Source: Gammaproteobacteria bacterium | Lineage (GTDB): Bacteria > Pseudomonadota > Gammaproteobacteria > Steroidobacterales > Steroidobacteraceae | Reading direction: 5' to 3' | Assembly (NCBI GenBank): GCA_028293725.1 | Contig: JAQGOE010000303.1 | Coordinates: 1-14,015, forward strand | DNA length: 14,015 nt | In this document: positions 7,442 through 13,537 of the stretch, in pieces | Layout: each line of letters opens with the position of its first letter | How positions within the stretch are numbered: the stretch's first letter is position 1 | Notes under the pieces: generated by a model | The model's input: only the letters and a program-made list of their open reading frames with translations | Told to the model about the DNA's origin: nothing | Database searches by the model: none | Position numbers and translations under genes: made by a program

Positions 7442-8035
7442 ATGCGAATGACGAAACGCAAGGTTGCGAAAAGAAAGCGCTCACGCGCTCGAGTTACCCG
7501 CTCCGAATCGGCGGCGACTGCTCCCGCGCTGCGTTGGGAGCCGACGGTATCGCCGACGGGAGAGTTGCTGTTGCGGCGGCGGGAGACGGCGGAGCCGGGC
7601 ACTGGCGCGGACATGCACTACACGTTCTCCCAGAGCCTGATCTTTCTGGCGCGCCGCTGGCGCAACCTGATGAATCATGAGTTGAGTAGTGTCGGGCAAA
7701 GCCAGGCCCGCTGGGGAACCCTCTATTGGATCGATGTGTACGGCGACAGCCTCAATCAAACCGAGCTCGCCGATCGCATCGGTGTCGAGCAGCAGACCCT
7801 CGGCCGCGTACTGCGTGACCTGCAGTCGGAGGGTCTCATCGAGAGGGTGCCTAGTCCGCACGATCAGCGGGCCAAAGTAATCCGTCTCACGCGTGCCGCC
7901 GATCCGGTCATGCGCCAGATCGCGGCAATCCAGGAGACGGTGCGCAAGAAGCTGCTGCGGAACATCTCTCCCGAGCACCTGGGTGTCAGTATGTCAGTGT
8001 TCGCGGCGATTCTGGCCAACATGGACGTGCCGTGA
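7442..8035 (+). CDS. MarR family transcriptional regulator with a basic N-terminal tail
   Basis: 197 residues. The winged helix core is clear: recognition region LNQTELADRIGVEQQTLGRV at 104-123, then LRDLQSEGLIER and the wing SPHDQRAKVIRLT at 138-150, with the D141/R143 pair typical of the family wing. MarR proteins bind palindromic operators as dimers and usually release DNA on binding an aromatic or other small ligand. Residues 1-20 are exceptionally basic (Lys/Arg-rich), followed by a 35-residue low-complexity linker before the dimerisation helix at about 58, so it is longer than the usual 140-160 residues. The ATG at 7442 is chosen; ATG 7448 and GTG 7433 are alternatives, and GGAAG lies at 7426-7430. 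It starts 31 bp after the exporter and converges with the MFS gene (10-bp gap). It may regulate its own operon or the nearby dioxygenase/transporter locus; neither is shown. Confidence 0.88.
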   Translation: MRMTKRKVAKRKRSRARVTRSESAATAPALRWEPTVSPTGELLLRRRETAEPGTGADMHYTFSQSLIFLARRWRNLMNHELSSVGQSQARWGTLYWIDVYGDSLNQTELADRIGVEQQTLGRVLRDLQSEGLIERVPSPHDQRAKVIRLTRAADPVMRQIAAIQETVRKKLLRNISPEHLGVSMSVFAAILANMDVP

Positions 8036-8045
8036 GGCGCTGATG

Positions 8046-9413
8046 TCACGCGGCCGGGCGCAGCTTTCCCGCCCGCTCCAGCCGGCCGATCGTGAATCCG
8101 CACAGGGCAAAGATCGCGGGAAACACGGCCAGTAGCGCAAAAATCTTCTGCACGGGCATTCCCGAGCCCAGGAGCGCACCGCCGAGATATGGGGCGAGAA
8201 TGGAGCCGAGTTTGCCAATGCCTGACATCCACCCCGTGCCGAGCGCGCGGTGGGTTGTCGGATAAAACGTGCCGGCGATGCTCATGATGCCGTAGTGGCT
8301 GCCACCCAGGAAAAGGTAGAGCACCCCCATCATGACTACGGCGCTCAGCGGCGCAATCGGGGCAAGACCTATCGCCAGCAATGCGGGGACCGAGATCGCG
8401 GGCATGACGGCGATACTGATCGCGCCAAGACGGTCGGTGAAGCGCATTAAGGCGATGCCCCCGAGCGCTCCGACCAGGGAGTTCATTGACACCGCCCAGG
8501 CAGCTGTTTGCCTGTCGAGCCCCATCTCTTCAAAAACCGTGGGGCCCCACGTCGTAAAGAAGAATGAGATCATTGAGCTCGCGACAAAACCTAACCAGAG
8601 AAGAGGCGTTATCCAACGCCCCTGGCCGGTGAATAGCGGCGCGGGCCCCCACGATTGCCGCTCTTGCGGCGCGAGCGATGCCGACACGTATCGAGTGCCG
8701 TCAGGGTCCTCCCGCTTTGGATCTACCCAGCGGACCACACGCGCGAGACGTGCGGTGTCGGCGCCACGCGCGGCTAGAAAGCGCAGCGATTCCGGCAGAA
8801 AAGCCAACAGCGCCGCCGTGGCCAACAGCGAGGTCACGCCACCGAAGATGAATATTGCCTGCCAGCCGAAGCGGGGTAGCAGCACCACGGAAACGGGGCC
8901 CGCCGTAGCTACACCGATCCCGTAACCGAGCATAATCAGGGTCACCGCCGTGGCACGATAGCGTGTCGGGACGTACTCGACGCCGAGCGCCCAGGTCAGT
9001 GGCAGGGCGCCCCCCAGGGCCACGCCGTTCAGAAAGCGGACCACCAGCAACTCCCAAAAGCGATCTGACAGCGCCAGTAGCAACGTCAGAATCGCGAATG
9101 TCAGGGTTGCCATGACGACCGCGCGGCGGCGCCCGATCCGATCGCCCAGGGCACCGAAGAGAAAGCCGCCCAGCAAGGTGCCGAAGCCGCCCGCGGCAAA
9201 AATGTTCGCGAGCGCCGGCTTGTCGAAAGAATAGGCTTTCGCCAGGTAGGGCGCCGCGAAGGCGATGGCGTTCGTGTCAAAGCCGTCGAAGAACGTAACC
9301 AGCCAGCACACCAGCACGAGACGCAGCAGAATCCGGCCCGGATTCTGGCTCTCGATCAACTGTCCGACGTCGATCGTCGGGACCGGGTCGATGCGGCGGG
9401 TTGTTGTATCCAT
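8046..9413 (-). CDS. MFS transporter, aromatic acid:H+ symporter (AAHS/PcaK-like) family
   Basis: 455 residues, about 12 hydrophobic segments. The first helix ends in FFDGFDTNAI (41-50), the DGxD signature of the AAHS family, in which these acidic residues are needed for transport. The loop motif GALGDRIGRRR (87-97) follows, and the central loop begins with LPESLRFLAARG (206-217), also typical of PcaK/BenK/TfdK relatives. These proteins import benzoate, 4-hydroxybenzoate, protocatechuate or phenoxyacetates in symport with protons. The frame is open 55 codons further upstream, but those residues are non-hydrophobic and would overlap the preceding gene, so ATG 9413 is taken; no clear Shine-Dalgarno is seen. 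It begins 34 bp after the stop of the TfdA-like dioxygenase on the same strand, so the two are probably co-transcribed. The substrate cannot be read from the sequence. Confidence 0.88.
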   Translation of the reverse strand: MDTTTRRIDPVPTIDVGQLIESQNPGRILLRLVLVCWLVTFFDGFDTNAIAFAAPYLAKAYSFDKPALANIFAAGGFGTLLGGFLFGALGDRIGRRRAVVMATLTFAILTLLLALSDRFWELLVVRFLNGVALGGALPLTWALGVEYVPTRYRATAVTLIMLGYGIGVATAGPVSVVLLPRFGWQAIFIFGGVTSLLATAALLAFLPESLRFLAARGADTARLARVVRWVDPKREDPDGTRYVSASLAPQERQSWGPAPLFTGQGRWITPLLWLGFVASSMISFFFTTWGPTVFEEMGLDRQTAAWAVSMNSLVGALGGIALMRFTDRLGAISIAVMPAISVPALLAIGLAPIAPLSAVVMMGVLYLFLGGSHYGIMSIAGTFYPTTHRALGTGWMSGIGKLGSILAPYLGGALLGSGMPVQKIFALLAVFPAIFALCGFTIGRLERAGKLRPAA

Positions 9414-9447
9414 GCGCGCGGCCGGGTGTCGTGTGCGGCCGCGCCCT

Positions 9448-10347
9448 TCAGAGCGAGGAATCGTAAACCGTCGTGCGCCGCATATCGCGCCGGTACAAGG
9501 TGTCTTCGAACGGCGTGGCCCGATGCATGGTGCAACGATTATCCCAGATGACCAGGTCTCCCGCCTGTTTCCAGGCAACAGCTTGCACGAATTGCGGCTG
9601 GGTCGCGAATTCGATCAACTCTTTGAGTAGCTGGCGGCCTGCCTCGACCGGCCAGCCAACGATGTGTGAGGCGTGAGAGGCGAGGTAAAGCGTCTTACGC
9701 CCCGAGCCCGGGTGGGTCTGGACCAACTTGTGGCGCGCCGGCGGTTTGGCCTGGCGCTCGGCCTCGGTGGGTTCCGGGTAACCCGCCAGCATGCGGGAAT
9801 GCCAGAGCCAATGCTCCGCCCAGAGGGGCTCGATCTTTGCCTGAAGCGCGGCGGGCGACCGAGCGGCCAGCGAGGGAATCCCCAGCGGGGACAGCGCGTC
9901 ATAAGCGGCCCGCATGTCAGCGAATTGTGTGTCGCCCCCCACCGGCGGAACCTCGTGAGCGAGCAGAAGAGAGTAGGAGGACCTGTGCGCATTGAAGGAG
10001 GAATCGGTATGCCACAGCGCGTTGCCCTTGTTGTAAACGCGGCGGCGCTCGTCGACCAGGATGTTGCCGCTCGCATCGAGGTTGCCGGCGTCGAACAGCT
10101 CGGGCTGGTCGAAGCGCGCAAACCCTTTGCCAAATAGCCTGGGCGCGTGCTCGAGCTTGCCCAGCTGGCGGCTGAATGCGATGTGCGAATCGTCGTTCAG
10201 CGCCGTGCCGCGGAACACGCAGACCGCATAGCGGTCCATTGCGGCGACGATCTCCGCGACCCGGCTGGAGTCGAGCGGCCTCGAGAAGTCCACGCCGGTC
10301 ACTTCAGCGGCGAAGGAGGGTCCGACAGCCTTGGCTTCTAATGTCAT
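9448..10347 (-). CDS. TauD/TfdA family Fe(II)/2-oxoglutarate-dependent dioxygenase
   Basis: 299 residues, normal for the family (about 280-300). It should couple decarboxylation of 2-oxoglutarate to hydroxylation of a substrate, as in TfdA (2,4-D side-chain ether cleavage to phenol and glyoxylate) or TauD (taurine). The iron facial triad is complete: H113 and D115 in LWHTDSSF and H275 in NRCTMHRATPF. The 2-oxoglutarate-binding arginine is in YRRDMRRTTV (R286 or R290, R290 being more likely by position). The WHTDSSF and NRCTMHR wording looks closer to TfdA than to TauD, but substrate prediction in this superfamily is unreliable. The ATG at 10347 is used; no obvious Shine-Dalgarno precedes it. 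It is the first gene of a leftward pair with the AAHS transporter and is divergent from the MetE-like gene. Confidence 0.9.
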   Translation of the reverse strand: MTLEAKAVGPSFAAEVTGVDFSRPLDSSRVAEIVAAMDRYAVCVFRGTALNDDSHIAFSRQLGKLEHAPRLFGKGFARFDQPELFDAGNLDASGNILVDERRRVYNKGNALWHTDSSFNAHRSSYSLLLAHEVPPVGGDTQFADMRAAYDALSPLGIPSLAARSPAALQAKIEPLWAEHWLWHSRMLAGYPEPTEAERQAKPPARHKLVQTHPGSGRKTLYLASHASHIVGWPVEAGRQLLKELIEFATQPQFVQAVAWKQAGDLVIWDNRCTMHRATPFEDTLYRRDMRRTTVYDSSL

Positions 10348-10364
10348 GGGTGGCGCCAGATACG

Positions 10365-10374
10365 AAGCATGCTT
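10365..10374. promoter_or_regulatory. Palindrome at the predicted start point of the dioxygenase transcript
   Basis: AAGCATGCTT is a perfect 10-bp palindrome. It covers the expected transcription start (about 10370) of the leftward promoter, a usual place for a repressor site. Whether a protein binds it is inference. Confidence 0.35.
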
Positions 10375-10376
10375 TT

Positions 10377-10406
10377 ATTTTAAGGGGCACTGGTTTACCG
10401 TGGCAA
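10377..10406 (-). promoter_or_regulatory. Sigma70-like promoter of the dioxygenase-transporter operon
   Basis: On the minus strand, TTGCCA (10401-10406, five of six to TTGACA) and TAAAAT (10377-10382, five of six to TATAAT) are separated by 18 bp. The predicted start near 10370 gives a leader of roughly 20 bases before the ATG at 10347. It is the best promoter I see in the window. Confidence 0.6.
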
Positions 10407-10408
10407 AC
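10393..10408. promoter_or_regulatory. 16-bp dyad over the -35 box, candidate operator
   Basis: GTTTACCGTGGCAAAC is an inverted repeat with six of eight base pairs matched (GTTT/AAAC arms plus CC/GG core). It covers the -35 hexamer of the leftward promoter and the possible -35 of a rightward promoter, so one bound regulator could control both directions. The binding protein is unknown. Confidence 0.4.
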
Positions 10409-10423
10409 ATTCGTGTGGACAAT
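10394..10423 (+). promoter_or_regulatory. Weak candidate promoter for the MetE-like operon
   Basis: TTTACC (10394-10399) and GACAAT (10418-10423) are 18 bp apart, each four of six to the sigma70 consensus. Position is right for the gene at 10457, but the match is marginal. Confidence 0.25.
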
Positions 10424-10434
10424 CGAGTGTGTCA

Positions 10435-10444
10435 CCACCGGTGG
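10435..10444. promoter_or_regulatory. Palindrome touching the ribosome binding site of the MetE-like gene
   Basis: CCACCGGTGG is a perfect 10-bp palindrome whose last two bases are part of the GGAGAG Shine-Dalgarno (10443-10448). With no loop it cannot fold as a full hairpin in one RNA molecule, so a DNA-binding site is more likely than an RNA switch; it may also be chance in GC-rich DNA. Confidence 0.25.
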
Positions 10445-10456
10445 AGAGATCCCAGA

Positions 10457-11620
10457 ATGAAACGTAGCGACGACCGGATACTCACCACGCATGTCGGCAG
10501 CATCATCCGGCCCGAGGCCCTGCTGGCGCTCGGCAGTCATAAAATCGGACCTCCAAAGGATGTAGCGGCTTACGCCGCCGCCCTCCACGATGCCGTCAAA
10601 GACGTGGTCCGCAAACAGGTCGCGGCCGGCATCGATATCGTCAATGACGGCGAATACGGCAAGTCCAGTTGGGCGAACTATGTCTTGGAGCGAATCAGCG
10701 GTTTCGAGGTGCGGCAGGGGCACTTCGATTCGCGCGACTGGCTGGGTCGCGAGCGCGAGCGTTTTCCGGAGCTCATCGAAGCGGAATTCGGTGGGAGCTA
10801 CGTCAAGAAGCCCGTGCAGGCCTGTGTGGCGCCGATAAAGTACGAGGCCATTGCGGAGGTGACGAGGGATGCCAGGAACCTCAACGACGCGCTGGCCGGA
10901 ACCGGTGCTGCTGAAGGTTTTTTGACGGTCGTGGCGCCCGCGAGCGCGGCATTCAACGCCATCGATGACTATTACCATAATGAGCATGACTACGTCATGG
11001 CGATGGCCGAGGCTCTGCGGCAGGAGTATCTCGAAGTCTATCGGGCCGGTCTCGTGGTACAGGTGGACGATGCCGTACTGGCCAACATGTATGACCATCT
11101 GACGCAGAAGAGTCCGCAGGACTATCGAAAATGGGCTGAATTGCGTGTCGAGGCGCTCACCTACGCGCTACGTGATATTCCGCAGGAGCGGGTTCGCTAT
11201 CATGTGTGCTTCGGCAGCTGGCATCTGCCGCACACCGTCGATGCGCCGCTGGAGGAGATCGTGGATCTCATTCTGCGGGTACCGGCGCAGGCCTATTCCC
11301 TCGAGGCCGCGAACCCGCGCCACGAGCACGAGTGGCGCGTCTGGGAGCGCGTCAAACTGCCTCCCGGAAAAATACTTATTCCCGGTGTGATTACTCACCA
11401 CATCGTCACGGTGGAGCATCCTCAGGTAATTGCGGACCGGATCGTGCGGTTCGCCCGTATAGTAGGGCGAGAGAACGTCATCGCAGGCTCGGATTGCGGG
11501 TTCGCGCAGCAGGAAACGCTGGCCCGCGTGCATCCGAAAGTGATGTGGGCTAAGTTTGAAGCGCTCGCCGCGGGCGCCCGCCTCGCGACGGCCGAGCTCT
11601 GGGGGAGGGCGGCCGCCTGA
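10457..11620 (+). CDS. Single-domain MetE-like (cobalamin-independent methionine synthase II family) zinc transferase
   Basis: 387 residues, about half the 750 of E. coli MetE, so it has only the catalytic C-terminal-type barrel. The zinc ligands of MetE have counterparts: H249 and C251 in YHVCFGSW, E283 in YSLEAANPRHEHEW and C347 in AGSDCGF; the TTHVGS motif at residues 10-15 and VDDAVL at 203-208 fit the family. Members with this layout include core methionine synthases and epoxyalkane:coenzyme M transferase, which all activate a thiol on zinc for alkyl transfer. The HVC-F-GSW-PHT and EAANPRHEHEW wording resembles the second, often annotated but little-studied, group. It is therefore unlikely to be the organism's housekeeping MetE; a catabolic methyl or alkyl transfer is inferred. 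ATG 10457 has GGAGAG eight bases upstream; 42 further in-frame codons upstream overlap the divergent promoter and are rejected. First gene of a rightward operon. Confidence 0.85.
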   Translation: MKRSDDRILTTHVGSIIRPEALLALGSHKIGPPKDVAAYAAALHDAVKDVVRKQVAAGIDIVNDGEYGKSSWANYVLERISGFEVRQGHFDSRDWLGRERERFPELIEAEFGGSYVKKPVQACVAPIKYEAIAEVTRDARNLNDALAGTGAAEGFLTVVAPASAAFNAIDDYYHNEHDYVMAMAEALRQEYLEVYRAGLVVQVDDAVLANMYDHLTQKSPQDYRKWAELRVEALTYALRDIPQERVRYHVCFGSWHLPHTVDAPLEEIVDLILRVPAQAYSLEAANPRHEHEWRVWERVKLPPGKILIPGVITHHIVTVEHPQVIADRIVRFARIVGRENVIAGSDCGFAQQETLARVHPKVMWAKFEALAAGARLATAELWGRAAA

Positions 11621-11660
11621 AACGCCGCCGCGTCGGTGGGTTGCGTTGAGGGGTGGTTGT

Positions 11661-12515
11661 ATGAGTGACGTCGAGCTGATTGCTTCGTATTGGACCTTCG
11701 CGGGCGGCGCACTGCCGCACTCCGAGGCGGAATACAGTACGTTCGAGTTCAAGCCGCGCTGCGAGGCTATCGCCCGCGCGGGCTTCAAGGGCATCGGCCT
11801 CTGGCATGCCGACATCGAGCATGTCCTCAAGAGCTACACCCTCCCGCAGATGAAGCGCATTCTCGACGACAATGGCCTGAAGCACGTCGAGGTGGAGTTC
11901 CTGGCCGACTGGTTCCTGCCGCCCGGCGAGCGGCGCACGGCCTCGGATGAGCGCCGCGAGTTCCTGTTCAAAGCCTGTGAGGGGCTGGGTGCCCGCCACC
12001 TCAAGGTTGGCGACTTCTTCAAGTCCGATTGCGCGATGTCGCGACTCATCGATGAGTTCGGCAGCCTGTGCCGCGAAGCCGCGCCACGGGGGATCCGCAT
12101 CGGCTACGAGTTGATGCCCTTCTCGGTCATCGAGACACTGGAGAAGACTCGCCGCCTGGTGGAGAGCGCCGCTCAGAAAAACGGCGGGGTGATCTTCGAT
12201 CTCTGGCATATCGTTAAGCTGGCGATCCCCTACGACGATGTCATGAATTTCCCCGCTGCATATTTTATGGGACTCGAGATCAACGACGGCTATCTGCAGA
12301 CCCCAGCGGGGATGGACATGGTCACGGAGACCACCTCGCATCGGAAACTCTGCGGCATGGGTGAGTTCGACATCAAGGGCTTCACCTCCAAGCTGCCGGA
12401 TTCTCCCTACCGTGGGCCGGTTGGTATCGAAGTGCTTTCGCAGGAGCTGCGCTCCTGGTCGCTGGAGAAGACGGCGACGACGGCGTTCAACACTACACGG
12501 GCGCAATTTTCATGA
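11661..12515 (+). CDS. Sugar phosphate isomerase/epimerase-like TIM-barrel protein
   Basis: 284 residues, of the xylose-isomerase-like/AP endonuclease 2 superfamily. Barrel strands and metal-binding positions can be followed: FKGIGLWHADIEHV (42-55), HVEVEFLADW (75-84), RIGYELMPF (146-154) with E150, GVIFDLWHIVK (176-186) with D180 and H183, LEINDG (205-210) with D209, and GIEVLS (255-260) with E257. Superfamily members isomerise or epimerise sugars, inosose and other polyols, or hydroxypyruvate, usually with a divalent metal; some are dehydratases. The exact reaction cannot be told. The ATG at 11661 is preceded by GAGGGGTGG; 35 upstream in-frame codons overlap the previous gene and are rejected. 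It lies 40 bp after the MetE-like gene, and its stop overlaps the E1 alpha start by ATGA, so translation of the two is probably coupled and they likely act in one pathway. Confidence 0.8.
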   Translation: MSDVELIASYWTFAGGALPHSEAEYSTFEFKPRCEAIARAGFKGIGLWHADIEHVLKSYTLPQMKRILDDNGLKHVEVEFLADWFLPPGERRTASDERREFLFKACEGLGARHLKVGDFFKSDCAMSRLIDEFGSLCREAAPRGIRIGYELMPFSVIETLEKTRRLVESAAQKNGGVIFDLWHIVKLAIPYDDVMNFPAAYFMGLEINDGYLQTPAGMDMVTETTSHRKLCGMGEFDIKGFTSKLPDSPYRGPVGIEVLSQELRSWSLEKTATTAFNTTRAQFS

Positions 12516-13516
12516 GTCAAACAACTGAAGTCGCGAGGCCAACACCCGCGCAGGCGCTGGCGCTTTACGAGCGGATGCTGCTCATCCGGCGCATGGAAGA
12601 GAAGCTGAGCGCGGATTCGGCCGCGGGCGTGTTGCCGGGCGCGGTGCACTTGTACATCGGGCAGGAAGCCGTTGCCGCCGGCGTGTGCATGCAATTGAAG
12701 GAAACCGACTGGATCACCAGCACCCATCGGGGTCATGGCCATTTCCTCGGCAAGGGCGGTGATCCCAACGCCATGATGGCCGAGATCTGGGGGAAGAAGA
12801 CGGGCATCTGCAAGGGCATGGGCGGTTCCATGCACGTGGCGGATCTGACGAAAGGCATTCTCGGTGCGAACGGGATCGTCGGTGGCGGGCTCGCTATTTC
12901 GGTCGGCGCCGCCTTCGGCGAGAAGTTGCGCTGCGCGGGCCGCGCCGCGGTCTGCTTCTTCGGCGATGGAGCCTCCAACCAGGGCGTGTTCATGGAGTGT
13001 CTCAACGTCAGCACCTTGTGGAAGCTGCCGCTGGTGTTCGTTTGCGAGCACAACCACTTCAGCGAGTTCACGCGGGCCGAGCAGGTTACCGCCGGCAACA
13101 TCGTCGATCGGGCGAAAGCCTTCGGAATTCATACCGCCGTGGTGGATGGCAACGACGTCGAAGCGGTCTGGATGGCGGCGGGCGATGCCGTCGCGCGCGC
13201 GCGACGGGGCGAGGGGCCGTGCTTCATCGAAGCCGAGACCTATCGCATCAAAGGACACATGGAGTTCGAGAAAGAGCTCCTGGCTGGCGGTGCGTATCGG
13301 AATCAAGAGGAAATCGACTCGTGGGTCGCGCGTGATCCCATTGCGCGCTGGGGTGGCAAGCTCCTCGAGTCCGGCGTCGCGACCCCCACGAAGCTCGAGG
13401 AAATCTCGACGCGCGTGGCGGGAGCTGTAGCGGACGCCGTGTCGTTTTCCGAACGTAGCGAGCCCGCCGACCCGGAGCTCGTGTTTGATCTCATGTTCGC
13501 CGGCCAGAGACCTTGA
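12512..13516 (+). CDS. Thiamine diphosphate-dependent 2-oxoacid/acetoin dehydrogenase E1 component, alpha subunit
   Basis: 334 residues, normal for a free alpha subunit of an alpha2beta2 E1 enzyme. It should decarboxylate a 2-oxoacid (or cleave acetoin) and pass the acyl group to a lipoyl-E2. Visible motifs are STHRGHGHFL (70-79), the ThDP/Mg site GDGASNQG (151-158) ending in CEHN (178-181, metal ligand N181), and KGHMEFEKE (247-255) in the phosphorylation-loop region. Two positions are odd: CENN of most relatives is CEHN here, followed by F183 where Tyr is common, and the Ser of the GHS loop is Met250. These suggest a divergent substrate class rather than housekeeping pyruvate dehydrogenase. 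The ATG overlaps the preceding stop (ATGA, 12512-12515). The beta subunit gene follows after 21 bp; the E2 and E3 genes would have to be outside the window. Confidence 0.88.
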   Translation: MSQTTEVARPTPAQALALYERMLLIRRMEEKLSADSAAGVLPGAVHLYIGQEAVAAGVCMQLKETDWITSTHRGHGHFLGKGGDPNAMMAEIWGKKTGICKGMGGSMHVADLTKGILGANGIVGGGLAISVGAAFGEKLRCAGRAAVCFFGDGASNQGVFMECLNVSTLWKLPLVFVCEHNHFSEFTRAEQVTAGNIVDRAKAFGIHTAVVDGNDVEAVWMAAGDAVARARRGEGPCFIEAETYRIKGHMEFEKELLAGGAYRNQEEIDSWVARDPIARWGGKLLESGVATPTKLEEISTRVAGAVADAVSFSERSEPADPELVFDLMFAGQRP

Positions 13517-13528
13517 GCGGCTAGCCGC

Positions 13529-13533
13529 GGGAG
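13529..13533 (+). promoter_or_regulatory. Ribosome binding site of the E1 beta gene
   Basis: GGGAG lies four bases before ATG 13538 and seven before the adjacent in-frame ATG 13541, so either could be the start. The second has the better spacing. Confidence 0.5.
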
Positions 13534-13537
13534 TTAG

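Noticed and set aside
11550..12506. 318-codon minus-strand open frame opposite the isomerase-like gene
   Set aside because: The sense strand encodes a coherent TIM-barrel protein with metal ligands and coupling to E1 alpha; the antisense product has none.
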